Below, in pieces: positions 16,947 through 25,875 of a DNA stretch of 64,000 bases. The DNA lies in the NCBI GenBank assembly GCA_963719415.1, contig OY970383.1:62001-126000 (forward strand), read 5' to 3'. Numbering within the stretch: position 1 is the first letter of the stretch; the number at the start of each line of letters is the position of its first letter. The notes beneath the pieces are model-generated. The model saw only the letters and a list, made by a program, of their open reading frames with translations, made no database searches and was not told the origin of the DNA. Source of the DNA: JAPLIS01 sp963719415 (GTDB taxonomy: Bacteria; Babelota; Babeliae; Babelales; Vermiphilaceae). Both the position numbers and the translations under genes were made by a program.

Positions 16947-17759
16947 TTATTTTCTTCGGGGACCCGCGGTAATCTCCACTATCCCTGCTCTACAGCCTGC
17001 TATTGCCGATAATTTTATTACGTTGGTTGTCTTAATATTTATTATTATCATTAGCATTTGGCTTAAAAATGTTGGTACTAGTATGCATCCTGCTGTGGCT
17101 GCTGCTATAAGTATATAGTTCGGTCGCCATTCATCATAAGAACCTATTATTTGCGGCGTTTCGTCCCCGCCTGTACCATTGTTTTGCGTTTTATCATTGA
17201 CATCTGTCGTTTGCAGCGTCTCATTATAGTCTATCGCTTTTTGCTGTATTTCATCGCCTGCGCTTGTTTCCAGTGCTGTAGAATTTAGATCGGCTTCGGT
17301 TGTTGATGTTTGGTTGTATCCAGTTTCATCATTAATGGCATTTATTGGTTGCCCGATTTCCGGTGGTGTTTTATTATTGTCGACTACTTCTTCTTGCTGT
17401 ATGCCATCGTCCGTACTTGTTTCCAGTTTTGCACCAGCTCTATCTATTACTTCAGCATCTACATTTATGAGCTCTTTTTTAGCTTCAGCAATAGTACCTA
17501 TAGCTCCTTTAGATAGATAGGCTAAAGCACCAGCACCTAATATGCCAACTCCAGCTATTATTTTTCCTTTATGCCTAGCCGCTGTCTCTTTTAACTTATT
17601 TATCATAAATTGTTCTGACTGTACGTTTGACTGTACAGATTGTTTTGATTGAGCCATATTTTTTGGTGTTCTTGCCATTGTCATACAATCTTGGCTTGCT
17701 GCTGCCACCATCACCATCAAAAAAAGAGCTAATTTCGTTGATTTATAGTTTTTACTCAT
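16947..17759 (-). CDS. Exported membrane protein, mosaic of two paralogs (family 2)
   Basis: The 270-residue protein begins like the 15097 protein (signal peptide, Gln/Ser linker, HKGKIIAGVGILGAGALAYL, VDAEVIDRAGAKLETS, TSTTEADLNSTA). It then switches to the linker of the 16269 protein (LETSAGDEIQQ...VNDKTQNN...GDETPQII) and ends with its own membrane region (about 210-235) and a basic tail. The repeated LETS block suggests the join arose by recombination between paralogs. The upstream region duplicates 15883-16000. Function unknown. Confidence 0.72.
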   Translation of the reverse strand: MSKNYKSTKLALFLMVMVAAASQDCMTMARTPKNMAQSKQSVQSNVQSEQFMINKLKETAARHKGKIIAGVGILGAGALAYLSKGAIGTIAEAKKELINVDAEVIDRAGAKLETSTDDGIQQEEVVDNNKTPPEIGQPINAINDETGYNQTSTTEADLNSTALETSAGDEIQQKAIDYNETLQTTDVNDKTQNNGTGGDETPQIIGSYDEWRPNYILIAAATAGCILVPTFLSQMLMIIINIKTTNVIKLSAIAGCRAGIVEITAGPRRK

Positions 17760-17877
17760 AGATAATCTCCTTTTAAGCTATACTTGAAGCTATTTATTTT
17801 TTATTGATATAAAATTTTTGTATTAAAAACAGTGTATATCTTTAATCATAGAGCGTTTTTTTCAAATTGCAATTGGC
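17760..17877. repeat. 118-bp promoter-region duplicate, copy 2
   Basis: Near-identical to 15883-16000. Beyond 17877 the two diverge: this copy continues into a G-rich but mixed sequence instead of the 17-G run. The remaining bases up to 17986 show nothing else. Confidence 0.85.
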
Positions 17878-17986
17878 AGAGAAGGGTGGATGGGGGAAAA
17901 AGGGGGGAGCAAGATTAGCGAAAAGCGATAGCGATACATAGATTTTTTTATAAAATATAGTGCCGTAAATAATAAAAATACCTGGA

Positions 17987-18043
17987 AAAGTGAAAATCGG
18001 TGCAAAAGTCTTAATAAGAGACTCTTGCACCGATTTTCACTTT
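17987..18043 (-). terminator. Terminator of the 18078 gene, a repeated element
   Basis: A 19-bp perfect stem (17987-18005 with 18025-18043; arms hold GTGAAAATCGGTGCAA) lies downstream of the gene on the minus strand and is followed by a T-rich stretch. Nearly the same hairpin follows the paralog at 20229. Confidence 0.8.
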
Positions 18044-18077
18044 AAATAGTTTAGAATTTAATTTTCTGTCTATTTTT

Positions 18078-18863
18078 TTACGCGTTTTTCTGGTTTTGCT
18101 CCGCCAGTCTTCTCGCCTCAATATACTCTTTACCTTTTTCTAATGCCCATAGTTCATCAGCTTGTTTTTCTGGCGAATAGTTTGGAATTTTATTTTCCAT
18201 CTCTTTGAAATGTCTTTCTAAGTCAGGTTCCAATTCAGCGAAAGGTATTTTGTCAAAAGCTGCTTTAGTTTGATTCCACCACGCTTTCTTATTCTCTTCC
18301 TTTTTTTCTAGTGAATTTAATGGCACTTCCACTGCAGGATTGGTTGCTACTTTTTCTCTCCCATCTGGATTTTGCATGGCTTGATAAGCTAAATAACCGC
18401 CACCCAATGCGCCCAATGCAGCTATTGCAGCTATTATTTTTCCTTTATTGTTAACAATTATGTCTTTTAGCGTGCTTATTTTTTCTTTTGCTTGTGCCAG
18501 CTTATTTGCTAAAAAACTTTTTTGTTCGGCAACTTCAGACTCTTCAACGTTAGGGACTGTTGATGCTAGCTCCATTTCCAGATTTCTCATCTGAGCCTGC
18601 TCTAAATCAATTTGTTCTTGGGCATCAACTATCTCTTGTTGCATCTGTTTGATATTTTCTTCTTGTTCGGCTTGCGTCATATTCTCATCCATTCTTTCTT
18701 GGCGATACCTTTGCCTTATATCTCTACGACCCTCTGGAGAATATGATCGCGGATCATTTCGCGAGAATCTTACTTTGCCTGGCCTTCGGCCAGCATAAAG
18801 CGCTATTTCACTACCTATTATTACCATCATAAAAAATAGAACTACTTTTATCGTTTTGTTCAT
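18078..18863 (-). CDS. Exported helical protein with membrane segment (family 3)
   Basis: The 261-residue protein has a signal peptide (1-24, MNKTIKVVLFFMMVIIGSEI), a basic stretch (RRPGKVRF...YSPEGRRDIRQRYR), and a coiled coil (about 60-130, MTQAEQEENIKQMQQEIVDA and on). A Gly/Ala membrane segment (NNKGKIIAAIAALGALGGGYLAY, about 145-167) and an acidic helical tail complete it. GGGAG sits 7 bases before ATG. Two paralogs lie upstream on the same strand. The KGKII-LGA-YL segment matches that of family 2, so the two families may share a module. Probably envelope-anchored; role unknown. Confidence 0.75.
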   Translation of the reverse strand: MNKTIKVVLFFMMVIIGSEIALYAGRRPGKVRFSRNDPRSYSPEGRRDIRQRYRQERMDENMTQAEQEENIKQMQQEIVDAQEQIDLEQAQMRNLEMELASTVPNVEESEVAEQKSFLANKLAQAKEKISTLKDIIVNNKGKIIAAIAALGALGGGYLAYQAMQNPDGREKVATNPAVEVPLNSLEKKEENKKAWWNQTKAAFDKIPFAELEPDLERHFKEMENKIPNYSPEKQADELWALEKGKEYIEARRLAEQNQKNA

Positions 18864-19020
18864 CGCTAATCTCCCTAAATAAGTTTGTCTGATTATTATT
18901 GCATATTGCAGAGGATTTATTTTAAAAAACTATCTATATTGATCAGCACATAAAGTCTATATTTCAAATAACAACAATAGCGATAGTGATACATAGACTT
19001 TTTTATAAAATATAAGGCCG

Positions 19021-19935
19021 TTACGCCTTCTTCTGGTTTTGCTCATCCAGTTTTCTCCACTCAATATAGTTTCTACCAAGATTTAAGTGGTCCCGCATGT
19101 CCCGCCTTTCATTTTGGGTTTCTGGCGGATACATGTCAAAACTTTCTTCTGCCAGTTTTACCTCTTCTGTTGCTTGTTCTAAAGTCATCGGATCCAAAAT
19201 TTTTTTAACTTTTCTCCAATCCTTTTCAACTGTCGCTGGTACTTTTCTTTCTTCTTCTTCTTCTTCTCTTTCTTCTTCTCTTCTTTCTTCTTCTCTTCTT
19301 TGTTTTCTTTCTTCTCTTCTTTTTTCTTCTCTTCTTTGTTTTCTTTCTTCTCTTCTTTCTTCTTCTCTTCTTTCTTCTTTTTCATATTGTGTTTCTTCTT
19401 CTTTATATTCTGTTTCTTCTTCTTTATATTCTTCATATGAATTTTGTATAGCTTTATAGGCTAAATAAATGCGACCCAATGCACCCAGTGCGGCTATTGT
19501 AGCTATTATTTTCCCTTTATTATTAACAATTATGTTTTTTAACGCGCTTATTTTTTGTTTTGCTTGCGCTAGTTTATTTGCAAAAAAACTTCTTTGTTCA
19601 GCAACTTGAGACTTTTCAGCACTCGTTGCGGTAGCTGCCAGCTTTGTTTCCAGATTTCTCACTTGAGTTTGTTCCAATGCGATTTTTTTTTCTGCATCAA
19701 CTATCCCTTGTTGCATTTGTTCAATATTTTCTTCTTGTTCTTTTTGCGCCATATTCGGCTCTATTCTTTTTTTGCGATATTCTTGCTTTATGTCTTTACG
19801 GCCTTCTGGAGAATATAATGGTGGGTGGCTTCGTGATAAGTTTATTTTGCCTGGCCGTCTCTCAGCAGAGAGCGCTATTTCGCTACCTACTATTAATATC
19901 ATAAAAAATAGAACTACTTTTATCGTTTTGTTCAT
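19021..19935 (-). CDS. Exported helical protein with Glu/Arg repeat tract (family 3)
   Basis: The 304-residue protein shares the family layout: signal peptide, SPEGRKDIKQEYRKKR, coiled coil, then NNKGKIIATIAALGALGRIYLAY (about 140-162). In place of the tail of its relatives it has a very charged tract of about 60 residues (about 175-235) built from EERREERKQRREE-type repeats. These are encoded by a CTTCTT-rich microsatellite (about 19240-19440). A conserved-looking end (EWRKLDEQNQKK) matches the family. The repeat tract is likely to vary in length between strains. Function unknown. Confidence 0.72.
   Translation of the reverse strand: MNKTIKVVLFFMILIVGSEIALSAERRPGKINLSRSHPPLYSPEGRKDIKQEYRKKRIEPNMAQKEQEENIEQMQQGIVDAEKKIALEQTQVRNLETKLAATATSAEKSQVAEQRSFFANKLAQAKQKISALKNIIVNNKGKIIATIAALGALGRIYLAYKAIQNSYEEYKEEETEYKEEETQYEKEERREEERREERKQRREEKRREERKQRREEERREEEREEEEEERKVPATVEKDWRKVKKILDPMTLEQATEEVKLAEESFDMYPPETQNERRDMRDHLNLGRNYIEWRKLDEQNQKKA
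19240..19440. repeat. CTTCTT-rich microsatellite coding a Glu/Arg tract
   Basis: A purine/pyrimidine-biased tract of CTTCTTCTCTTCTTT-like units lies within the 19021 gene. Triplet periodicity keeps the frame. It codes alternating EE/RR/KQRR blocks. Confidence 0.8.
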
Positions 19936-19944
19936 CGCTAATCT

Positions 19945-20092
19945 TTCTAAATAAGTTTATAAAAATAAATTTTTATATTAAAGACTTTGTATATTTCTCA
20001 GTATATAGAATTTATAATTCAAATAGCAATGGTCAGGCGAGGTGTGGCTATGGAGTATAGTTCGAGGCTCCAGCAATAAGCAGGGTAAATAG
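19945..20092. repeat. Duplicated upstream region, copy 1 (pairs with 21362-21505)
   Basis: About 145 bases upstream of the 19021 gene closely match those upstream of the 20229 gene, including CAGTATATAGAATTTATAAT and CAATAAGCAGGG. Promoter and upstream DNA were therefore copied together with the coding sequence. Confidence 0.8.
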
Positions 20093-20136
20093 ACTTTTTT
20101 ATAAATATAGTGCCGTAAATAGTAAAAATACCTGAA

Positions 20137-20193
20137 AAAGTGAAAATCGGTGCAAGAGTCCCTTATTAAGACTTTGGCACCGATTTTCACTTT
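20137..20193 (-). terminator. Terminator of the 20229 gene, a repeated element
   Basis: A 17-bp stem (20137-20153 with 20177-20193) has the same GTGAAAATCGGTGC arm as the hairpin at 17987-18043. An extra AGTC/GACT pair lies inside. Confidence 0.78.
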
Positions 20194-20228
20194 AAGCGAA
20201 TAGTTTAGAACTTAATTTTCTGTCTTTT

Positions 20229-21350
20229 TTACGCGTTCTTATGGTTTTGCTCCGCCAGCTTTCTCGCCTGGAGATAGTCCTTAACTCTCTCTAGTACCCA
20301 TCGTTCATTAGCTTGTTGTTTTGGCGAATAGTTTGAAATTTTATTTTCCATCTGCTTTATTTGTTTTTCCATGTCAAGTTCAAATTGAGCCAAAGGCATT
20401 TTGTCAAAATTTGTTTTAACTATCTCCCAATCTTCCAGTGGATTTAGTTGCTCTTTGTATCCTTCATTTTCTTGCAATCGCTTTAGTCGTTTTTTGTACT
20501 CTGCCTGTTGAGCGGCTGATATGTCCCAAAAAACTGGTTTTACTGGTTTTCTGGCTAATGGCAGCTCCACTGCAGGCTCGGTCGCCACATCGGCTGCTGA
20601 TTGCTCAACTGTCTCATCTGTTGCTTGTTGCGCTTTTTCTTTTTGTTCGAGCATAGACAAGCGTTTTTTTGACGCCTTAATTAACATTTCTGTGGCTTCT
20701 TTTTGTTTTTTAGATGGAAGCTTTGGCAGTTGGAATTCTAAATCTTCTATTTTTCTTGTTAGTTTTTCTTTACTTATACTTTTACTTTTTATTTCATTTT
20801 CTATGTTTTTCGCCACGCTTTCTTTTTCTCCGCCATCTGGATTTTGCACATCTGGATTTTGCATGGCTTGATAGGCTAAATAACCACCACCCAATGCACC
20901 TAATGCGGCTATTGCAGCTATTATTTTTCCTTTATTGTTAACAATTATGTCTTTTAACGCGCTTATTTTTTCTCTTGCTTGTGCCAGCTTAGTTGCTAAA
21001 AAACTTTTTTGTTCGGCAACTTCAGACTCTTCAACGTTAGGGACTGTTGATGCTAGCTCCGTTTCCAGATTTTTCATCTGAGCCTGTTCTAAATCAATTT
21101 GTTCTTGGGCATCAACTATCTCTTGTTGCATCTGTTTGATATTTTCTTCTTGTTGGGCTTGCGTCATATTCTGATCTACTCTTTTTTTGCGATATTTTTG
21201 CCTTATGTTCCTACGACCCTCTGGAGAATATGATTGTGGGTCACTTGGTGGAAAGGTTACTCTGCCTGGCCTTCGGCCAGCATAAAGCGCTATTTCACTA
21301 CCTGCCAGTACCATTATAAAAAATAAAACTACTTTTATCGTTTTGTTCAT
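20229..21350 (-). CDS. Exported helical protein with membrane segment (family 3, longest)
   Basis: The 373-residue protein shares the family signal peptide, SPEGRRNIRQKYRKKR, coiled coil (about 60-130) and NNKGKIIAAIAALGALGGGYLAY segment (about 145-167). Between that segment and the family tail it has an extra 150-residue insert rich in Lys/Glu helices (ENEIKSKSISKEKLTRKIED...). The end (KQIKQMENKISNYSPKQQ and YLQARKLAEQNHKN) matches the 18078 product. ATG 21350 with GGGAG 7 bases upstream is better than the in-frame TTG at 21356. Likely envelope-anchored; function unknown. Confidence 0.75.
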   Translation of the reverse strand: MNKTIKVVLFFIMVLAGSEIALYAGRRPGRVTFPPSDPQSYSPEGRRNIRQKYRKKRVDQNMTQAQQEENIKQMQQEIVDAQEQIDLEQAQMKNLETELASTVPNVEESEVAEQKSFLATKLAQAREKISALKDIIVNNKGKIIAAIAALGALGGGYLAYQAMQNPDVQNPDGGEKESVAKNIENEIKSKSISKEKLTRKIEDLEFQLPKLPSKKQKEATEMLIKASKKRLSMLEQKEKAQQATDETVEQSAADVATEPAVELPLARKPVKPVFWDISAAQQAEYKKRLKRLQENEGYKEQLNPLEDWEIVKTNFDKMPLAQFELDMEKQIKQMENKISNYSPKQQANERWVLERVKDYLQARKLAEQNHKNA

Positions 21351-21361
21351 CGCCAATCTCC

Positions 21362-21505
21362 CTAAATAAGTTTATAAAAATAAAATTTTTATATTAAAAA
21401 CTGTGTATATTTTTCAGTATATAGAATTTATAATTCAAATAGCAACGATCGGGCGGAGTATGGCTATGGAGTATACTTCGAGGCCCCCGCAATAAGCAGG
21501 GATAA
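21362..21505. repeat. Duplicated upstream region, copy 2
   Basis: Second copy of the 19945-20092 upstream sequence. The rest of the intergenic stretch up to 21771 must hold the ileS leader. I found no T-box consensus or other named element in it. Confidence 0.78.
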
Positions 21506-21771
21506 AAATAATCAATAATATCCACTACTTGCAATAGCAAGAGGATTAGAAACCCTTTGAGGCCTCAATTGGGCAATTTTTAATAGGCACTCCTATAGAT
21601 TATAGATGCCTGAGTATCGAAAAAAAGCTCTCGATAAAAAAAGCGAGAATAAAGAACGATGAAAAATAGCTAGCTTTCTTTATTTGCCAATACTTAACTC
21701 TTTGCTATTATTAAACTAAATAATTTTTACCGAGATATATATACGTCTATAAGCATAAAGGCAGCTCTATC

Positions 21772-24700
21772 ATGCAGGACCAAAAAGTTACCCGTAATCA
21801 AAAAGAAAAAGAAGTTGATTTTAAGCACACGCTGAATTTACCGCAGACTGATTTTCCTATGCGTTCTAATCCTATTGTTGACGATAAAATTATGCTTGAT
21901 CGTTGGGAAAAAGAGGATATGTATAGAAAAACATTCGAGCTTAATAAAGGGGCAGAAAAATTTATTCTTCATGATGGTCCTCCTTATGCTAATGGACATT
22001 TGCATTTAGGTCATGCATATAACGTGATTTTAAAAGATATTGTAACAAAATCGCAAAGAATGATGGGAAAACAGGTACCCGTTACTCCTGGTTGGGATTG
22101 CCATGGTCTTCCCATAGAGCTTCAAGTTACTAAACAAGATCCATCGTTAACGGGTGCTCCTTTAAAAACAGCGTGCCGAGCTTATGCGCAAAAATGGATT
22201 GATATTCAAAAAACAGAGAGAAAAAGCTTCGGTGTTTTTATGGATTGGGATAGGCCTTATACGACAATGGATTTTGATTACGAAGCTAATACTCTCCGTG
22301 CCTTTGGAGATCTTGTTGCTGGTGGCTATATAGAACGCAAGAATAAAACGGTACCTTGGTGCGCTTCTTGTCAGACTGTCCTTGCAATAGCTGAAATCGA
22401 ATATCATGATCGAAAAGATCCTTCGATTTATGTACTTTTTTCTTTTACTGAAGAATCAGCAGAGAAGGCCTTTCCTGCAATTAAAAATAGAGAAATTAAT
22501 GTGGTCGTTTGGACAACTACCCCTTGGACGATTCCGTTAAATAGAGCTGTACTCATAAAACCCGGTGCTTTTTATCAGATTCTAGATGTGCAGGGACAAC
22601 TTATTGTTGTTGGCAAAGAGCGTGCTGATGCCTTGTGTGCACTGATAGGATGCGAAAAAATAGTTGTTCAAGAGTTTTTGGCTGATACTATTGCTCAACT
22701 TAATTTGAAATTTCAGCACCCACTCATAGAATTGTTTACGGTTCCCCTTATTTTTGATGATTCAGTTCTTCTTTCAGACGGTACTGCCTTTGTTCACTCT
22801 GCCCCTGGTTGTGGGCCAGAGGATTATGAAGTTGGGGTTAAAAATGGTCTCGAAATTTATTCTCCTATTGCAGCTGATGGTACTTATACAGACATGATAA
22901 AACCAGAAGAATTAATTGGTGTTTCAACAAAGGATGCGCAAGGGTGGGTTATTAAAAAATTGGCTGAAACGGGTAGACTTCTCTTTAAAACCTCTCTTTC
23001 TCACTCATATCCACATTGTTGGCGATGTCGTAATGGTCTCATATTTAGAGCAACAAAACAATGGTTTTGCGACCTTGAAAAACATGATTTAAAACGCAAG
23101 ACTCTCCAAGCTGCCGATACCATTAAAACGGTACCTGAAAAATCTATTAATCGCCTTAAGGCTACCATAGAAGGACGTTTTGAATGGTGTCTTTCCCGTC
23201 AACGACAGTGGGGAGTTCCTATACCAGCTCTTATTTGCATACAGTGTGATCATGCGTATATTGCACAAGATATGATTAATGCCGTTGCAGATCATGTGCA
23301 AAAACATGGTATTGAGTTTTGGGATACTATTTCGGTATCCCAACTTACCAATCGTGACTTTGTTTATAGATCAGGAGTTGAATTTTGGGAGCCACTTGCA
23401 GCTGAAATAGAGACTGTCACTGAACGTTTCGAATGCTTGACTTGTAAAAGTAGTATGTTTAAAAAAGAGAATGACATACTTGATGTATGGTTTGATTCTG
23501 GCATTAGTCATTATGCAGTCCTCAAGCAGCGGTCTGAGCTTGCGTTTCCTGCAGATATGTATTTAGAGGGCAAAGATCAGCATCGGGGGTGGTTTCAATC
23601 TTCACTGCTTACCAGTATGATTTTAAACGGAGAGCCGAGTACAAAAATTTTGGTTACTCATGGCTTTACTGTTGATGCTCAGGGGCGCAAAATGTCAAAA
23701 TCTTTGGGCAACGTGATGGCTCCACAAGAGCTTATGAATAAATTAGGTACTGATGGGCTTCGTTTATGGGTTTCAAGTATCGATTGCTCCAGTGAAGCAG
23801 TAGTCTCTCCTGCTCTATTACAAAACATTCAAGAAGTTTTTCGTAAAATAAGAAATACGTGTCGCTTTTTGGTATCTGTTTTATATGATTTTGATATAGA
23901 TACCGATGGCGTAGAATTACCTGATTTACACTTGATTGATCAGTATGCTTTGCAAGAACTATTTAAATACAATCATGCCTTTATCGGCTATTACAAAAAA
24001 TTTGATTTTACCGCACTTTTTCATAGTATTGGTGATTATTGCTCGGTACAATTAAGTTCTTTTTATTTAGATATCGTAAAAGATCGTCTCTATGTTTCAG
24101 CAAAAAAAAGCAAAAATCGTCGATCAGCGCAAACCACAGTATTTTATATTTTAGACGCTTTAGTGCGTGCTATGGCGCCAATTCTCTCTTTTACTGCTGA
24201 ACAATTATCTGACCATTACCAAACAAATAAAACTGAATCTATTCATTTGCAACCTTTTAATAGATTGGAAAATGTCTGGGAAATTTTGATCCAAGCAATT
24301 ACTCTTGAGCGTTCTTTTGTGTCAGTTGATGTAGCTGAAGGAGTAGATATAGAAACGCTACAGGCTATAGATACAATTGTATTTAATGCTGAGCATGAAA
24401 AGCGTTGGGAGACGTTACAGCTTGTTAGGTCTGGTCTATTAAAAGCATTGGAGATAGTGCGAGAACAAGGGATCATCAAACATTCTTTAGAAGCTGACGT
24501 GACTGTCTATTTCGAAGATCTATCTTTATATGTTCCGGTATTGCATGAGTTTTTTGCTGAATTAAACCAAAAGGGTGAAAGTGCTGAGCTCTTTTTTAAA
24601 GAGTTTATTATTGTTTCTCGTTTTGACATTGTAACAAGCCCGGATAACCTTATCCAATCGTCACTCTGTCCTGGTCTTTATATACGTGTTAATCGCGCAG

Positions 24701-24822
24701 AAGGTCAAAAATGTCCTCGTTGCTGGCAATGGCATACTGATACACATGAACATAATTTGTGCGGTCGCTGTTCTGAAATAGTAAAAAAATATGATAGCAA
24801 CGGTGATAGTAGAAAAGTATAA
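21772..24822 (+). CDS. ileS: Isoleucyl-tRNA synthetase
   Basis: Class I synthetase that charges tRNA-Ile and edits Val-tRNA-Ile. The 1016-residue protein has the HIGH-type motif in PPYANGHLHLGHAYN (about 69-83), the editing-domain block TTTPWTIPLNRAV, KMSKSLGN (about 640-647), and the C-terminal zinc site CPRCWQWH...LCGRC (C981, C984, C997, C1000). Length and zinc tail fit the bacterial type. The start at 21772 gives a ~45-residue lead before the first conserved block, which is normal. No T-box leader is visible. An isolated housekeeping gene between two islands of exported proteins. Confidence 0.97.
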   Translation: MQDQKVTRNQKEKEVDFKHTLNLPQTDFPMRSNPIVDDKIMLDRWEKEDMYRKTFELNKGAEKFILHDGPPYANGHLHLGHAYNVILKDIVTKSQRMMGKQVPVTPGWDCHGLPIELQVTKQDPSLTGAPLKTACRAYAQKWIDIQKTERKSFGVFMDWDRPYTTMDFDYEANTLRAFGDLVAGGYIERKNKTVPWCASCQTVLAIAEIEYHDRKDPSIYVLFSFTEESAEKAFPAIKNREINVVVWTTTPWTIPLNRAVLIKPGAFYQILDVQGQLIVVGKERADALCALIGCEKIVVQEFLADTIAQLNLKFQHPLIELFTVPLIFDDSVLLSDGTAFVHSAPGCGPEDYEVGVKNGLEIYSPIAADGTYTDMIKPEELIGVSTKDAQGWVIKKLAETGRLLFKTSLSHSYPHCWRCRNGLIFRATKQWFCDLEKHDLKRKTLQAADTIKTVPEKSINRLKATIEGRFEWCLSRQRQWGVPIPALICIQCDHAYIAQDMINAVADHVQKHGIEFWDTISVSQLTNRDFVYRSGVEFWEPLAAEIETVTERFECLTCKSSMFKKENDILDVWFDSGISHYAVLKQRSELAFPADMYLEGKDQHRGWFQSSLLTSMILNGEPSTKILVTHGFTVDAQGRKMSKSLGNVMAPQELMNKLGTDGLRLWVSSIDCSSEAVVSPALLQNIQEVFRKIRNTCRFLVSVLYDFDIDTDGVELPDLHLIDQYALQELFKYNHAFIGYYKKFDFTALFHSIGDYCSVQLSSFYLDIVKDRLYVSAKKSKNRRSAQTTVFYILDALVRAMAPILSFTAEQLSDHYQTNKTESIHLQPFNRLENVWEILIQAITLERSFVSVDVAEGVDIETLQAIDTIVFNAEHEKRWETLQLVRSGLLKALEIVREQGIIKHSLEADVTVYFEDLSLYVPVLHEFFAELNQKGESAELFFKEFIIVSRFDIVTSPDNLIQSSLCPGLYIRVNRAEGQKCPRCWQWHTDTHEHNLCGRCSEIVKKYDSNGDSRKV

Positions 24823-24997
24823 AAACTGTAAAATTTATGCGCATAGCCTCGGATTTAAGAAAACAAGGGTTAATGTGCTCTTATCACAAAAAAAGAAGAA
24901 AAGTATAGAGCAGAACATATTAGAAATGCCCCATTTTTTTACTGGTCTGGCGACTGTCCCGAATTTTTTCAAACTTATTATTATTGATACACTTGTG

Positions 24998-25023
24998 TGT
25001 AGAGCTCCCGCGGGAGCTCTACA
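24998..25023. terminator. GC-rich perfect palindrome after ileS
   Basis: A 26-base perfect palindrome without loop (half-site TGTAGAGCTCCCG) lies 175 bases after ileS in AT-rich DNA. A smaller GGGGT-ACCCC hairpin follows at about 25043-25060. It may end ileS transcription but has no immediate U-tract. The rest of 24823-25284 shows no convincing gene. Confidence 0.5.
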
Positions 25024-25189
25024 ATTATATACCAGTCTGTTTGGGGTTATTTTTACCCCACTTTTCAGCGGGGGGGCCGGTTATTTATTAGGGCTTTGCT
25101 ATAGGTTTGAGAAAAAAAAAGATAGATTTAAGCGCAATTTTTTTAACCGGTATAAATACTAAGCTTTATATATATTAAAAATAACTCCG

Positions 25190-25875
25190 AGAATAAAGAT
25201 GCTGAATCGGAAAAAAGTAACGACGTTTTTTTTAAATAAGAAGGGCCGTTGTAATAAAAGAATTTGAGAATAAAAGCTATAAGTTTATAAAATAACTTTT
25301 TTTCTCAAATTCTTTTTATTTTTTTTGTCTGCTTCTTCAGAAGCTAGTGCCGCTCTTTGACGTTTTTTTTCTGTATTTATTATGCCTTGTAGCATTTCTG
25401 GGAAATTTTCTATGATCTGATTGATTTCTTCTGGTTTTAGTCCTAATTTTTCGGCTTCATATTTTAATTTGTTCTTTTTAGCCTTTTCGGCCGCTAATCT
25501 TTCCCGTTCTTCTTGTCCTTCTTGCAACCTTTGGTCTGCTTTAAAGAAGGTTGTCGGGAATCCTTTATCAAAAAACTTTTTTATGCTTACTGATTTTTGC
25601 GGGGGCGTAGGTCTTTGCATGGCCATTCCGCTCATTCCAGCTTCAAAGGGGAATGGGTGCATAGTTGCTTTTTTAGCCGCTTTTTCAGCTTTAGGCTCTT
25701 GTTTAACTGGTTGCTGCGACGCTGCTGAAGATTGAGAAGGTTCTGATGGCAGTGACACGCCTGGTTTAGGTACCTCAGCTGATTCTTCTCCTTGCGGAGA
25801 TGACTTCGGTGCTACTGTGGGCAACTGAGCTGATTCTGGTTGCGACGATGCTACTGTTGAAGATTGGGAAGGTTC
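25190..25875. repeat. ~690-bp near-identical block, copy 1 (pairs with 27555-28243)
   Basis: Covers the C-terminal module, stop codon and ~95 bases downstream of the 25285 gene. It matches the same part of the 27647 gene with scattered differences and a few in-frame indels. The N-terminal halves of the two genes are unrelated, so this is a copied 3' module. Confidence 0.88.

Noticed and set aside
19097..19459. Plus-strand ORF rich in Ser/Leu opposite the Glu/Arg tract
   Set aside because: Reverse reading of the microsatellite; no RBS.
21506..21771. T-box riboswitch upstream of ileS
   Set aside because: No AGGGTGGNACCGCG-type antiterminator and no terminator directly before ileS.
24791..25162. 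Plus-strand ORF of 123 codons overlapping the end of ileS
   Set aside because: It overlaps ileS, has no RBS, and part of it only translates the perfect palindrome (CRAPAGAL). Composition does not look coding. An lspA gene was considered because it often follows ileS, but no LspA motif is present.
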